A stretch of 64,000 bases of DNA, from assembly GCF_000257665.1 (NCBI RefSeq), contig NZ_AJKR01000004.1:1-64000 (forward strand). Reading direction: 5' to 3'. Under the pieces are notes generated by a model that saw only the letters and a program-made list of their open reading frames with translations, was not told where the DNA came from and searched no databases. The DNA is from Candidatus Aquiluna sp. IMCC13023 (lineage in GTDB: Bacteria; Actinomycetota; Actinomycetes; Actinomycetales; Microbacteriaceae). Numbering within the stretch: position 1 is the stretch's first letter; each line of letters starts with the position of its first letter. This document shows, piece by piece, positions 24,146-33,807 of this stretch. The position numbers and the translations under genes are program-made.

Positions 24146-24151
24146 AGCTTA
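24146..24151 (-). promoter_or_regulatory. -10 box (TAAGCT on minus strand), promoter of the ArsR-2TM pair
   Basis: TAAGCT on the minus strand ends six bases before the ATG at 24139. Confidence 0.5.
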
Positions 24152-24154
24152 GAG

Positions 24155-24979
24155 CTAGCTGGCGCCAATTTCTTTAGCCCTTTGAAGTGCCGCTTGAAGG
24201 CTGGCTTCAAATATTGACTGTAAGTCGGCTTTTTCCAAAGTGTCGATGATTCGCTCAGTTGTGCCCCCGGGGCTTGTGACCTTTGAGCGCAGTGTGGCAA
24301 GCTCTTCGTCGCTTTGAGCCAGTAGGTCGATGGATCCGGCCAAGGTGCCGCGAACCATAACTGCTGCCTGTTCCTTGCTAAAGCCGTGGTTTTGAGCAAT
24401 CTGCTCCCACTGCTCCATGATGTAAAAAACCCAGGCCGGGCCGGAGCCGGAAATTGCACTTAGGGCATCGATCTGCTCTTCAGTAATCTCGAGGGCCGCG
24501 CCAACCGAGTCAAATAGCTCCATGGTTGCCGACACTGCATCGGCTGATGCACTGGTCGCAGCTGCCACTCCAGTAACACCCATGCCCACAAGAGCCGGGG
24601 TGTTGGGCATGGTGCGAACGAGATTGGGGTTTGCCGGCAAGACCTCTTTCATTGAAGCAAGCTTGATTCCTGCAGCCATAGAAATGACCACCGCATTCGG
24701 GGCAATTTCATCTTTTATTTCGGCCAGAACGTCTTTGATTTGATAGGGCTTAACACCCAAAACGATTAAATCGGCATCGCCGGCGAGCAAGGCATTAGCG
24801 TCAGCTGCTTCCTCGATGGCCATCGCGCTTATTCCCCTGGCACGCAAAGCATCGGCAGAGAGTATCGATTTGGTGGTTGCGGAAATTAGCTCTAGCGGGT
24901 GACCGCTGGCAATCAAACCGGTTAGGACGGCCGAGCCCATCGATCCGGTTCCTAAAAAGCACACTCTTAGTTTTTCCAT
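24155..24979 (-). CDS. proC: Pyrroline-5-carboxylate reductase
   Basis: ProC makes proline from pyrroline-5-carboxylate with NAD(P)H. The 274-residue product has the N-terminal Rossmann motif FLGTGSMGSAVLTGL, the LVRTMPNTPALVGMGVTG block, and the C-terminal dimer domain with SAISGSGPAWVFYIME and VTSPGGTTERII. The ATG at 24979 is preferred over an in-frame TTG two codons earlier because a TAAGCT box ends six bases before it. Confidence 0.95.
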   Translation of the reverse strand: MEKLRVCFLGTGSMGSAVLTGLIASGHPLELISATTKSILSADALRARGISAMAIEEAADANALLAGDADLIVLGVKPYQIKDVLAEIKDEIAPNAVVISMAAGIKLASMKEVLPANPNLVRTMPNTPALVGMGVTGVAAATSASADAVSATMELFDSVGAALEITEEQIDALSAISGSGPAWVFYIMEQWEQIAQNHGFSKEQAAVMVRGTLAGSIDLLAQSDEELATLRSKVTSPGGTTERIIDTLEKADLQSIFEASLQAALQRAKEIGAS

Positions 24980-24985
24980 CTTCAA

Positions 24986-24991
24986 AGCTTA
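24986..24991 (-). promoter_or_regulatory. -10 box (TAAGCT on minus strand), promoter of proC
   Basis: TAAGCT on the minus strand ends six bases before ATG 24979 and directly abuts the in-frame TTG at 24985, arguing for the ATG. Confidence 0.5.
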
Positions 24992-24997
24992 CGAGGA

Positions 24998-25714
24998 CTA
25001 GAGAAAGCCAGCTACCAGCGGGAACCCGATGAAAACTGCGGTGTTCATAATGGTGTGGGCAATCACCAGCGGAGCCACCCTGCCAGTTCTCATGAACAAG
25101 TAACCAAAGACCAAGCCCATTACAAAGTTGCCAAGGAAAGCCGAAAAGCCCTGATACAGGTGATAGCTGGCCCTAAACAAACTGGAGAGAACTACCACCG
25201 AAATGATCGTTATTTCCGGTCTGATAATTTTTAGTTTTTTCGCAAAAAATGCAACCGCAATGATTTCTTCCTGGAGACCTGATCGCAGTGCAGCGAGGAC
25301 CAGCACCACCGGCGTCCACCAGTAATCCCCCAGTGAGCTCGGCACAATCCTGGAGGTTAGACCAAGATTCAGAGCGACCACGTAAAGAGCGATGCCGGGA
25401 ATACCAATAATTAAAGGCAGCGAGATTCCGATGATCCAGTCCCTTTTCACAGGCATTAGACCGATTTTTATCTTGTCCATCCGCAAAAAATAAAGCGCCA
25501 GCAGCACTGGTACCAATGCCAGTGAGATCGAGGCAAGCTGGCTCACTAAATCTAGCCAAGGGGTTTTTGCCAGCGGTTGGTTGATGGTTGTTACTGAGCC
25601 AGCTAGGCCTTGGGTGCTAGTTAGCTTTCTAGCAAGACTAAGAACCGAATAGATCGCGCTTGCACCAAGGGAAACCATCAGCACCAGCCACAGTTCTTGC
25701 GAGTGTTTGCGCAT
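24998..25714 (-). CDS. CPBP family intramembrane metalloprotease
   Basis: The 238-residue product has seven to eight membrane helices and the Abi/CPBP motifs: the glutamate pair in SGLQEEIIAVAFF (about 147-148), the histidine in FRASYHLYQG, and the late histidine/asparagine in VIAHTIMNTAVF. The arginine usually three residues after the glutamate pair is absent. The substrate is unknown. ATG at 25714. Confidence 0.87.
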   Translation of the reverse strand: MRKHSQELWLVLMVSLGASAIYSVLSLARKLTSTQGLAGSVTTINQPLAKTPWLDLVSQLASISLALVPVLLALYFLRMDKIKIGLMPVKRDWIIGISLPLIIGIPGIALYVVALNLGLTSRIVPSSLGDYWWTPVVLVLAALRSGLQEEIIAVAFFAKKLKIIRPEITIISVVVLSSLFRASYHLYQGFSAFLGNFVMGLVFGYLFMRTGRVAPLVIAHTIMNTAVFIGFPLVAGFL

Positions 25715-25788
25715 CTAGTACCTAACTGTTTGAACCCCAAATTTTAAGGCTTGTTCACTTAGGTTATCTAGCTGGGGGTGACCCACGG

Positions 25789-25794
25789 TAGTTT
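25789..25794 (+). promoter_or_regulatory. -10 box (TAGTTT), promoter of radA
   Basis: TAGTTT ends six bases before the GTG at 25801. Confidence 0.5.
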
Positions 25795-25800
25795 GTTCTT

Positions 25801-27138
25801 GTGGCCAAGACAAAAATTGATTATCGATGCTCCGATTGCGGTTGGACGACTCTAAAGTGGTCGGGTCAGTGCGGTCAGTGCCAAGCCTGGGGAACGATCG
25901 CTGAGGCCGCACAAACCACCAAGGCAAAGGCCGCCAGAATCTCAGTCGGGCATGAGGCCAGGCCAATAACCGAAGTGGCCGTAGTAACCGATGGCTATCA
26001 AAAAACCATGGTTTCTGAATTTGATCGAGTTTTAGGTGGTGGCCTTGTGGCCGGCGCCGCAATACTGCTCTCCGGTGAACCAGGAGTCGGTAAAAGCACG
26101 TTGTTGCTAGAGGTTGCATCGAGGCTCGCAAAGAGCGGTAAAAGGGTTCTCTATGTTTCCGCAGAGGAATCCGCCAGCCAAGTAAGACTGCGTGCTCAAC
26201 GAACCAATGCCCTAAGCGAGAATCTTTACCTGGCAGCTGAGACTGATTTAGGTTATGTCCTTGGACAGTTCGAACAGGTAAAGCCTGAATTGATGGTCGT
26301 GGACTCGGTTCAGACCATCAGCTCTGATGACATTGATGGCGCCGCCGGAATGCCAGCGCAAGTCCGAGAGGTTGCGTCCAACCTAATTCGGCTAGCCAAG
26401 CAAAAATCTACCCCGGTTATCTTGGTCGGCCACGTCACGAAAGACGGCTCCATTGCCGGACCTAGAACGCTGGAGCACCTGGTTGATGTTGTTTGTCACT
26501 TCGAGGGTGACCGACAAACAGCGCTTCGGTTCGTTAGAACCTTGAAAAATAGGTTTGGCCCCACCGATGAGGTTGGCTGTTTCGAAATGACCGGCGAGGG
26601 CATCGCGGAGGTTATTGACCCGAGTGCGCTGTTTGTTTCCAGCGGCAGCACACCGGTTTCTGGAACCTGCATAACGGTGGCGGTCGAGGGCAGGCGCCCA
26701 CTGAGGGCGGAGATTCAGGCACTTGTTGTGAAGAGTAGCTCCCCGCAACCAAGACGTGTCACAAACGGCGTGGACAGCTCCCGGGTGGCAATGCTACTTG
26801 CTGTGCTGGAGCGAAGAGCGGGAATCTCGCTTAGCGACAAGGATGTTTATGTCTCAACGGTTGGCGGCATGAGGATCATTGAGCCCGCCGCCGATTTGGC
26901 AATCGCCATTGCCATTGCCTCTGCAGTGAGCGATAAACCTGTTTCAACCAAAGTCGCGGCCTTCGGTGAAATATCGCTATCAGGAGAGGTTCGCGGGGTT
27001 GCTAATCTCTCGCAGCGAACCAATGAGGCCAGTCGACTGGGTCACAAGATAATTATCGATTCGACAAGTGGGCAGCTAAAAAAAGCCCTCACTCAAGCAC
27101 TGGCCCAATCGGACCAGTCGCAACAGGTATCTAGTTGA
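25801..27138 (+). CDS. radA: DNA repair protein RadA
   Basis: RadA (Sms) is a RecA-like helicase that drives branch migration in recombination. The 445-residue product has an N-terminal four-cysteine zinc finger (CSDCGWTTLKWSGQCGQC), Walker A GEPGVGKST, the family motif KNRFGPTDEVG, and a C-terminal Lon-protease-like domain (VSTVGGMRIIEPAADLAIA) without protease residues needed for activity. The GTG at 25801 starts MAKTKIDYRCSDCG and lies at leaderless distance from a -10 box. Confidence 0.97.
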   Translation: MAKTKIDYRCSDCGWTTLKWSGQCGQCQAWGTIAEAAQTTKAKAARISVGHEARPITEVAVVTDGYQKTMVSEFDRVLGGGLVAGAAILLSGEPGVGKSTLLLEVASRLAKSGKRVLYVSAEESASQVRLRAQRTNALSENLYLAAETDLGYVLGQFEQVKPELMVVDSVQTISSDDIDGAAGMPAQVREVASNLIRLAKQKSTPVILVGHVTKDGSIAGPRTLEHLVDVVCHFEGDRQTALRFVRTLKNRFGPTDEVGCFEMTGEGIAEVIDPSALFVSSGSTPVSGTCITVAVEGRRPLRAEIQALVVKSSSPQPRRVTNGVDSSRVAMLLAVLERRAGISLSDKDVYVSTVGGMRIIEPAADLAIAIAIASAVSDKPVSTKVAAFGEISLSGEVRGVANLSQRTNEASRLGHKIIIDSTSGQLKKALTQALAQSDQSQQVSS

Positions 27139-27742
27139 GGATAAAGCGAACATCCTCGGAGATGACTCCGTTTAGCTCAGCTTTTAGCTTGTAGGTAGCA
27201 CCGCCGCCAGGAACTGACTTCATGCCCTGGGCTGCACTACAGCCTTCAGAAGACGAATAAACCCGATCCCAGGCGGATGGCTCAGCCTTCAGCGGCACGT
27301 TGGCCTGAAGCAAAACCGTCAGATCTTTACTGTCGGAGCGATCGCAGTCCCTTGACGAATAATAGGTTTGCTCGCCCGATGTGATGGTGAAGAAAGTCAC
27401 TCTTGATCCAACATTAAACCGGCAGTCCACCAAGCCAGTGTTGGTTACTTCGTACCAAAGATACGGAATCGCATCAGATGAAAAATTATTTATAGTCTCG
27501 CTGACTTGGGTTGTCTGATCGAAGGTTCCGATCATTGCTGACAAGGAAACCACGCCAGGCGCACAATCTGTGATTTCAGCCGAGACAGCGACTTCGGTTT
27601 CCTCGGGCGCGGCGTCAACCTGGGCCTGGCCTTGCCCAATTACAAGCTGGGACACTGACCAAATTGCGATCACTAAAACCGCCAGAATGCCCAAGGCTGC
27701 GACTCTTCGTCGTCTAATTATCACGGGGTCTAGTTGGGCCAT
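27131..27742 (-). CDS. Membrane-anchored extracytoplasmic protein of unknown function
   Basis: The 203-residue product has a basic start (IIRRRRVAALG) followed by one membrane helix (about 13-33) and then an extracytoplasmic part rich in Ser and Thr with four cysteines (in DCAPG, DCRFN, DCDRS and GCSAA), which could form two disulfides. The beta-rich character suggests an immunoglobulin-like domain similar to DUF4232-type secreted proteins; that is a guess. ATG at 27742 lies six bases after TAGATT. Its 3' end overlaps radA by 8 bases. Confidence 0.72.
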   Translation of the reverse strand: MAQLDPVIIRRRRVAALGILAVLVIAIWSVSQLVIGQGQAQVDAAPEETEVAVSAEITDCAPGVVSLSAMIGTFDQTTQVSETINNFSSDAIPYLWYEVTNTGLVDCRFNVGSRVTFFTITSGEQTYYSSRDCDRSDSKDLTVLLQANVPLKAEPSAWDRVYSSSEGCSAAQGMKSVPGGGATYKLKAELNGVISEDVRFILN

Positions 27743-27748
27743 GGAATA

Positions 27749-27754
27749 AATCTA
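27749..27754 (-). promoter_or_regulatory. -10 box (TAGATT on minus strand)
   Basis: TAGATT on the minus strand ends six bases before the ATG at 27742 and lies directly beside the stop of the acetyltransferase gene. Confidence 0.5.
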
Positions 27755-27755
27755 G

Positions 27756-28250
27756 CTAGAGGTGCTTGAGCATGCGCGAGTTTCCCAGCGTGTTTTGCTT
27801 AACTCGTGCAAGATCCAAAAATTCGGCGACGCCGTTATCGTGAGAACGAACCAGCTCTGCATAGGTCGCTGGGTCCACTGGGACATCGGATATCACCTGA
27901 TAGCCATTTGCTGCGAAAAATTCTTTTTCAAACGTCAGGCAAAATACCCTTGTGACGCCAAGAGCCTTTGCCCTGGCCTCAAGTTCTAGCAGCATTGCCT
28001 TGCCGATACCGCGGCGTTTGGCTTGCTCATCGACCGCTAAAGTCCTGACCTCGGCCAAGTCTTGCCACATCACGTGCAGCGCACCGAATCCCAAAAGCTT
28101 GGAATCTTGCTCGGCAACCACAAATTCTTGAATTGCCTCGTAGGTCTCGACCATTTCCTTGCCAAGCAGCACGCGCTTATCCACTAAGGGCGAAGCTATT
28201 TTGCTTATGGCTGGGACATCGGTGGTTTTAGCTGATCGGATTTGGAACAT
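27756..28250 (-). CDS. argA: Amino-acid N-acetyltransferase (short ArgA, GNAT)
   Basis: The 164-residue product closely follows the short actinobacterial N-acetylglutamate synthase pattern: YEAIQEFVVAEQ, GFGALHVMWQDLAEVRTLAVD, the acetyl-CoA binding QAKRRGIGKAML, RVFCLTFEKEFFAANGYQ, and the C-terminal AEFLDLARVKQNTLGNSRML. It would start arginine synthesis by acetylating glutamate. No other arg gene is in the window. A CATAAT box ends six bases before the ATG. Confidence 0.88.
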   Translation of the reverse strand: MFQIRSAKTTDVPAISKIASPLVDKRVLLGKEMVETYEAIQEFVVAEQDSKLLGFGALHVMWQDLAEVRTLAVDEQAKRRGIGKAMLLELEARAKALGVTRVFCLTFEKEFFAANGYQVISDVPVDPATYAELVRSHDNGVAEFLDLARVKQNTLGNSRMLKHL

Positions 28251-28256
28251 TAGGTA

Positions 28257-28262
28257 ATTATG
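28257..28262 (-). promoter_or_regulatory. -10 box (CATAAT on minus strand), promoter of argA
   Basis: CATAAT on the minus strand ends six bases before the ATG at 28250. Confidence 0.45.
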
Positions 28263-28268
28263 AACTAC

Positions 28269-28778
28269 TCAAGCCTTGAGAGAAAGCAAGACTTCGTTTC
28301 GCCTCAGAAAAAACGGAGTTGTTGGTGCGTTGTAGCGCGCATAGATCGGCGTTGGATCAAACTCAATTCCTTGAGCCAAGAGCAGGTCTTTCAGTTTTTT
28401 TTCGTTATTTGGAAATGAGTTATTACCCACCGTGCCAGAGAACCTTATGGCTGCCATTTTTACCGCCGGATGCTCGGCAATCTTGAGGTTTGCTCCAGAA
28501 GGTGTAGGCATGTCTCTCATCGCCATGTCATGAGGCATCACAAAAGAAACTTCAAATCCATCATCCACGGGGACTTCGGTGACCGGAGTGGTCATTGGGA
28601 TTTGCCTTGACTCTTGATTGCCCCCAAAAATGAAATTTGCAAGCTCTCTAAAGGCCTGATTACCGGCGGAAAGCATGTTTCCAGATTCGTGCGTAGAGAC
28701 GGTGATGAAGGGCGCGTAATCGCGCACTTCAAAGTCCTTATAGGACTTCACCACCTCGTACTTTTGGACCTGGGTCAT
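28269..28778 (-). CDS. SOUL family heme-binding protein
   Basis: The 169-residue product matches the SOUL/HBP family: KYEVVKSYKDFEVRDYAPF at the start, FRELANFIFGGNQ, IPMTTPVTEV, VSFVMPHDM, and the C-terminal YNAPTTPFFLRRNEVLL. Members bind heme or related tetrapyrroles. It starts inside the clpC stop codon (ATGA, 28775-28778), so it is translationally coupled to clpC and should be made with it. Confidence 0.9.
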   Translation of the reverse strand: MTQVQKYEVVKSYKDFEVRDYAPFITVSTHESGNMLSAGNQAFRELANFIFGGNQESRQIPMTTPVTEVPVDDGFEVSFVMPHDMAMRDMPTPSGANLKIAEHPAVKMAAIRFSGTVGNNSFPNNEKKLKDLLLAQGIEFDPTPIYARYNAPTTPFFLRRNEVLLSLKA

Positions 28779-31237
28779 GCCTTAGCTACGGTCTCAGTCT
28801 CTCGGGAGTTTGCAACGAAACTGAACTCACCCTCTAGGTAATCAACCAAGATATCTTGAGAGGTTCCGATGTAGCCGGTGAGGATACGCTCGGAAATTGC
28901 ATCTTCAATTTCACGCTGAACAGCCCTTCGAAGTGGCCTGGCACCCATGGTCGGGTCGTAGCCAAGCTCGATTAGCCGATCCTTGGCCGATGAGGTCAAA
29001 GTCAACATCAAATCGCGGTCGTCCAAACGAAGCTGAAGCCTCGAAATAAACAGGTCAACGATCTGCAATAGCTCCTCACGAGATAGCTGTGGGAAGACGA
29101 TTACGTCATCAACTCGGTTCAGGAACTCGGGCTTGAAATTCTTCTTCAGCTCCTCGTTCACCTTGCCCTTCATTTGGGTGTAGTCATTCTGACTGTCGCC
29201 CTCAAGAGAGAAACCAAGCGTGCTGCCGGTGATTTCCCTGGTACCCAAGTTTGTGGTCATGATGATGATTGTGTTTTTGAAGTCCACAACTCGTCCTTGG
29301 CCATCGGTCAAGCGACCCTCTTCGAGAATCTGCAACAGCGAGTTGAAGATATCCGGGTGGGCCTTTTCGATCTCATCGAACAACACAACTGAGAATGGCT
29401 TACGACGAATCTTCTCGGTCAGCTGACCGCCCTCTTCGTAGCCAACGAAGCCCGGAGGGGCTCCAAATAGCCTAGAAACAGTGTGCTTCTCGCTGTACTC
29501 GCTCATGTCAAGCGCGATTAGTGCGTCCTCGTCCTCAAACAAGAACTCCGCAAGAGCCTTGGCCAACTCAGTCTTTCCAACACCGGTCGGTCCCGCAAAG
29601 ATAAACGAGCCAGATGGGCGCTTTGGATCTTTCAACCCTGCACGCTGGCGGCGAATAGTCTTTGAAAGCGCGGCGATTGCCTGCTCCTGGCCAATGACTC
29701 GCTTGTGGAGACCGTCCTCCATGTATATCAGCTTGGCGCCTTCGTCCTCACCCAGCTTGAATAGTGGAATGCCAGTTGCCTGGGCAATGACTTCGGCGAT
29801 AAGTGCTTCGTCAACAACACCTGGGGTGTCTAAGCTGCCATCGCGGAATTCCTTCTCCATGCGAACCTTCTCGGCGGTGAGCTTTTTCTCCTCATCGCGT
29901 TTGGTAGCTGCGGCTTCGAAGTCTTGATCAGCAATCGCCTGCTCTTTGGCCTGGCGCACGACAGCCACTTTTTCTTCCATCGCCTTGAGCTCTGGAGGGG
30001 CTGAAAGGAAGCTGAGTCTCAACCTGGCACCGGCCTCATCGATCAAGTCAATAGCCTTGTCCGGCAGGAACCTGTCGGTCACGTAGCGATCGGACATTGA
30101 GACTGCGGCAACAATTGCACCGTCGGTTATCGATACCTTGTGGTGAGCCTCGTAGCGATCGCGCAGTCCCTTAAGAATGCTGATTGCAAGTGCCGGGGAT
30201 GGCTCGGCGACCTGAATGGACTGGAACCTTCTGGCCAACGCAGCGTCTTTTTCAAAGTGCTTGCGATATTCATCTAAGGTTGTCGCCCCAATGGTCTGAA
30301 GCTCGCCTCTTGCAAGCATCGGCTTCAAGATCGACGCGGCATCGATAGCACCCTCGGCAGCTCCAGCACCAACGAGGGTGTGGATTTCATCGATAAAAGT
30401 GATGATGTCCCCGCGAGTGCGGATTTCCTTGGTGACCTTCTTTAGTCGCTCTTCAAAGTCACCACGGTAACGGGACCCTGCGATGAGGCTTCCCATGTCG
30501 AGCGTGTAAAGCTGCTTGCCACGAAGAGTTTCCGGCACGTTTCCGGCAACGATTGCAATAGCCAGTCCTTCGACGACAGCAGTCTTTCCGACTCCTGGCT
30601 CGCCGATCAAAATTGGGTTGTTCTTGGTTCGGCGAGAAAGAATCTGCATTACTCGTTCGGTCTCTTTTTCACGACCTACTACTGGGTCAAGCTTTCCTTC
30701 TGCGGCAGCGTGCGTGAGGTTCCTGCCGTACTGGTCAAGAATCGTAGAACCCTTGGCCTGAGGTTGAGCTTCTCCACCAACTGAAACGCTTTCCTTGCCC
30801 TGGTAACCAGATAGCAACTGAATAACCTGCTGACGAACCTTGTTTGTGTCGGCTCCAAGCTTGGTTAGCACCTGAGCAGCAACTCCCTCACCCTCGCGAA
30901 TTAGGCCAAGAAGTAGGTGCTCGGTTCCGATGTAGCTGTGTCCTAGCTGAAGTGCCTCTCGAAGGCTTAGCTCAAGAACTTTCTTTGCCCTCGGGGTAAA
31001 CGGAATGTGACCGGATGGCGATTGCTGGCCCTGACCGATAATGTCCTGGACCTGTTCTCTAACCTGCTCGAGGTTAATGCCGAGCGCCTCAAGCGCCTTC
31101 GCGGCAACGCCCTCGCCCTCGTGAATCAGACCGAGCAAGATGTGCTCAGTTCCGATGTAGTTGTGGTTTAGAAGCTTCGCCTCTTCTTGAGCAAGCACAA
31201 CGACTCTGCGAGCCTTGTCTGTAAATTTCTCGAACAA
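28775..31237 (-). CDS. clpC: ATP-dependent Clp protease ATP-binding subunit ClpC
   Basis: ClpC is a hexameric AAA+ unfoldase that feeds ClpP1P2. The 820-residue product has two N-terminal Clp repeats ([14 protein letters not shown] and [14 protein letters not shown]), AAA domain 1 with GEPGVGKTA, a UVR-containing middle domain ([20 protein letters not shown]), AAA domain 2 with GPTGVGKTE, and the C-terminal [16 protein letters not shown]. The start is TTG at 31237 (protein MFEKFTDK, as in the family), preceded by AAAGGTG; a further in-frame TTG at 31252 lies upstream of that ribosome-binding sequence. Confidence 0.96.
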   Translation of the reverse strand: MFEKFTDKARRVVVLAQEEAKLLNHNYIGTEHILLGLIHEGEGVAAKALEALGINLEQVREQVQDIIGQGQQSPSGHIPFTPRAKKVLELSLREALQLGHSYIGTEHLLLGLIREGEGVAAQVLTKLGADTNKVRQQVIQLLSGYQGKESVSVGGEAQPQAKGSTILDQYGRNLTHAAAEGKLDPVVGREKETERVMQILSRRTKNNPILIGEPGVGKTAVVEGLAIAIVAGNVPETLRGKQLYTLDMGSLIAGSRYRGDFEERLKKVTKEIRTRGDIITFIDEIHTLVGAGAAEGAIDAASILKPMLARGELQTIGATTLDEYRKHFEKDAALARRFQSIQVAEPSPALAISILKGLRDRYEAHHKVSITDGAIVAAVSMSDRYVTDRFLPDKAIDLIDEAGARLRLSFLSAPPELKAMEEKVAVVRQAKEQAIADQDFEAAATKRDEEKKLTAEKVRMEKEFRDGSLDTPGVVDEALIAEVIAQATGIPLFKLGEDEGAKLIYMEDGLHKRVIGQEQAIAALSKTIRRQRAGLKDPKRPSGSFIFAGPTGVGKTELAKALAEFLFEDEDALIALDMSEYSEKHTVSRLFGAPPGFVGYEEGGQLTEKIRRKPFSVVLFDEIEKAHPDIFNSLLQILEEGRLTDGQGRVVDFKNTIIIMTTNLGTREITGSTLGFSLEGDSQNDYTQMKGKVNEELKKNFKPEFLNRVDDVIVFPQLSREELLQIVDLFISRLQLRLDDRDLMLTLTSSAKDRLIELGYDPTMGARPLRRAVQREIEDAISERILTGYIGTSQDILVDYLEGEFSFVANSRETETVAKA

Positions 31238-31292
31238 GTTAGCACCTTTCAAAATCCGTAATCAAAATGCTACGGGGGTGCCTGCCACAAAA

Positions 31293-31478
31293 CTAGCGCT
31301 GTTCGCCCAAGGCGTTAGCGCGTTTAGCCCGCTCTTCTGCTTCGATCTTCGCGTAGACATCTCGCTCGCCCTTATCGGCGCGCAAAATGGAGCGCATCAT
31401 GATCCAAAATATCACTCCGACTGCTGCCGGTGGAATCAACGAAATCAATACATCTAGCAAGGTCTCCCAAGCAGTCAT
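31293..31478 (-). CDS. Small single-pass membrane protein between lysS and clpC
   Basis: The 61-residue product starts MTAWETLLDVL, has one membrane helix (about 8-29) and a charged cytosolic tail (RADKGERDVYAKIEAEERAKR). It follows lysS by six bases and so belongs to the fol-pan-lysS run. ATG 31478 is preferred because AGGTGG lies just before it; a GTG at 31484 is possible. Family not recognised. Confidence 0.72.
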   Translation of the reverse strand: MTAWETLLDVLISLIPPAAVGVIFWIMMRSILRADKGERDVYAKIEAEERAKRANALGEQR

Positions 31479-31484
31479 CTCCAC

Positions 31485-32978
31485 CTACTTCACCAACGGG
31501 AACAAGATGGTTTCCCGAATACCTAGGCCGGTGAGCGACATTAAGAGTCGATCGATACCAAGCCCCAAGCCACCGGACGGTGGCATGCCAAACTCCAAAG
31601 CCTTCAAAAACTCTTCATCCAGCTTCATGGCCTCCGGGTCCCCGGTGGCCGCCAATTGCATTTGAGCCACGAAACGCTCTCGCTGGACAATGGGGTCCAC
31701 CAACTCGGAATAACCAGTGGCTTGCTCGTAGCCCATGATGTAGAGATCCCATTTTTCAACAACGCCAGCTTTACTCCGATGGTCTCTGGTCAGAGGAGAA
31801 GTGTCCACCGGAAAATCAATTACAAACGCAGGACCGGTTAGCCCCGGCTTCACGAAATGCTCCCAAAGCTCTTCAACGTACTTGCCGTGAAGCGGGTGGT
31901 CGATTTCAATGCCAACGGTGTCCGCCAGCTTCTTCAAATCCGCAACCGAAGTCTCAGGTGTGACTGTCACACCGCAGGCCTCTGACAAGGATTCATACAT
32001 TGAAACCCTTGGCCAGGTCCCGCTGAGGTCGTTCACTGTGCCGTCCTCGAGCTGGACCACTTGAGTTCCAAGAACATCGGATGCCGCGTTTTGGATTAGG
32101 GCTTGAGTCAGATCCATCATGGTGTGGTAATCGCCGTATGCCTCATAGGCCTCGAGCATTGCAAACTCGGGTGAGTGGGTTCTGTCCGCACCTTCGTTTC
32201 TGAAATTTCGGTTTATTTCGAAGACTCTTTCCAAACCGCCGACAACAGCGCGCTTCAAGAACAGTTCCGGTGCAATTCGAAGATACAAGTCAGTGTCAAA
32301 GGCATTCGAGTGGGTCTTGAACGGCCTGGCGGATGCGCCGCCGTGCATAACCTGCAACATCGGTGTCTCAACCTCAATAAAGGCCTGCTTGGCAAACGTG
32401 TTTCGAATCGACTGCATCACTCCAGCGCGAATCTTCACCACCTCGCGAGCCCGGTCACGGACAATCAAATCGATGTAACGGTGTCGAACTCGAAACTCTT
32501 CGCCCAGTTCGTTGTGGAGGTTAGGCAATGGCCTGAGGGTCTTTGCTGCCATCAACCACTTGGTGGCCAAGACGCTTAGCTCGCCTCGCTTTGAAGTAAT
32601 GACTTCACCCTCGACAAACACATGGTCGCCCAAATCGACAAGTTCTTTCCAGCTGTCAAGCTGCTCTTGACCGGCCTTATCAAGACTGATCATTGCCTGG
32701 ATTCGCTCCCCAGAGCCAGACTGCAAAGTGGCGAAGCAAAGTTTGCCGGTGTTTCGAAGAAACATGATTCTTCCGGCTAGCCCGACCTGGTCACCGGTGG
32801 CGATGTCCTGTTCAAGATTTGGATACTTGGCCTTGGTCGCCTCAATGGTGTGGGTGATTGGCAGCGTTACCGGGTAAGCGGAACCCAGTGCATTTAGCCG
32901 CTCACGCTTGTCCATCCGCACTGCAATTTGCTCGGGGAGGTCTATCTCCTCGTACTCTTCGCCCACTTTAGACACCAC
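31485..32978 (-). CDS. lysS: Lysyl-tRNA synthetase, class II
   Basis: The 497-residue enzyme has an N-terminal OB-fold (anticodon binding), class II motif 2 in [20 protein letters not shown], and motif 3 in [13 protein letters not shown], and ends in LFPLVK. Length and order are normal. Its start overlaps the panC 3' end by 11 bases. Confidence 0.96.
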   Translation of the reverse strand: MVSKVGEEYEEIDLPEQIAVRMDKRERLNALGSAYPVTLPITHTIEATKAKYPNLEQDIATGDQVGLAGRIMFLRNTGKLCFATLQSGSGERIQAMISLDKAGQEQLDSWKELVDLGDHVFVEGEVITSKRGELSVLATKWLMAAKTLRPLPNLHNELGEEFRVRHRYIDLIVRDRAREVVKIRAGVMQSIRNTFAKQAFIEVETPMLQVMHGGASARPFKTHSNAFDTDLYLRIAPELFLKRAVVGGLERVFEINRNFRNEGADRTHSPEFAMLEAYEAYGDYHTMMDLTQALIQNAASDVLGTQVVQLEDGTVNDLSGTWPRVSMYESLSEACGVTVTPETSVADLKKLADTVGIEIDHPLHGKYVEELWEHFVKPGLTGPAFVIDFPVDTSPLTRDHRSKAGVVEKWDLYIMGYEQATGYSELVDPIVQRERFVAQMQLAATGDPEAMKLDEEFLKALEFGMPPSGGLGLGIDRLLMSLTGLGIRETILFPLVK

Positions 32979-33807
32979 CTACTAATAAATTATCGATTAG
33001 ACGAACTTCTCCGACCCATCCGGCAATCACCATTCTGGCGCCTGCGACGCCATCGGTGACCGCAAAAGTATCCGGGTCAACTAGTTCTAGATAGTCAAGT
33101 CTAATAATTGGATCAAGCTGCGCCGTTGCAGCTTCGATGCAATCAGCTTTTGTTTTCTTTTTTGAGCCCGCAATCAAGGCCATATGAAGTGTCCTTGCGG
33201 CCGGAATTAGGTCCTTGGGGATTCGCTGATTCCTGCTTGACAGAGCTAGGCCCTCTTCGTCACGCACTGTTTCGCAAGCAACTACTTTTATTGGTTCGCG
33301 ATCCCCGTTGGCAACCTGCTGCCTAACCATTTGGGTGACCAGCATCAACTGCTGCGCATCCTTGGATCCGAAGAACGCAACATCAGGTTGAACTAGATTG
33401 AACAAGCGATTGACGACTGTCAGCATGCCGTCAAAGTGGCCCGGCCTAACCGTTCCCTCAAACAGAGCCCCGAGCTCACCAGCGAATATTTCCTTGACGC
33501 CGGTAGCCGGATAAACCTCGTGACTACTTGGGGCAAACAAAACATCAACCCCAGCATCACTTAGCACCCGAGCATCAACGCCGAGGGTTCGAGGATAATT
33601 TTCCAGATCGTCGCCCTCACCAAATTGTCTTGGATTCACGAAAACCGAAACCACAATAAACAAACCTTGGTCTTGAGCTTTTTTCACCAAGGACAAATGT
33701 CCTTTGTGAAGTGCTCCCATTGTCGGGATAAACCCGACGCGTTTCCCGTCGGTATCGGCGATCGCTAAAGCTTGTTCCAATTCCACAATCTTTTGGGCTA
33801 GTTGCAT
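32968..33807 (-). CDS. panC: Pantoate-beta-alanine ligase
   Basis: PanC condenses pantoate with beta-alanine using ATP to give pantothenate, the coenzyme A precursor. The 279-residue product has the HIGH-like motif [25 protein letters not shown], the [16 protein letters not shown] block and the KMSKS-like region [13 protein letters not shown] at 33807 overlaps the previous stop (TGATG). No panB or panD is in the window. Confidence 0.96.
   Translation of the reverse strand: MQLAQKIVELEQALAIADTDGKRVGFIPTMGALHKGHLSLVKKAQDQGLFIVVSVFVNPRQFGEGDDLENYPRTLGVDARVLSDAGVDVLFAPSSHEVYPATGVKEIFAGELGALFEGTVRPGHFDGMLTVVNRLFNLVQPDVAFFGSKDAQQLMLVTQMVRQQVANGDREPIKVVACETVRDEEGLALSSRNQRIPKDLIPAARTLHMALIAGSKKKTKADCIEAATAQLDPIIRLDYLELVDPDTFAVTDGVAGARMVIAGWVGEVRLIDNLLVGGV

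Noticed and set aside
25240-25300. CPBP protease judged inactive because the arginine of the EExxxR motif is missing
   Set aside because: Actinobacterial members of this family commonly keep the glutamate pair and histidines without that arginine, so inactivity cannot be claimed.
25715-26131. 138-codon minus-strand frame over the start of radA
   Set aside because: It is the complement of the RadA zinc finger and Walker region; the product is Arg/Trp/His-rich and resembles no protein.
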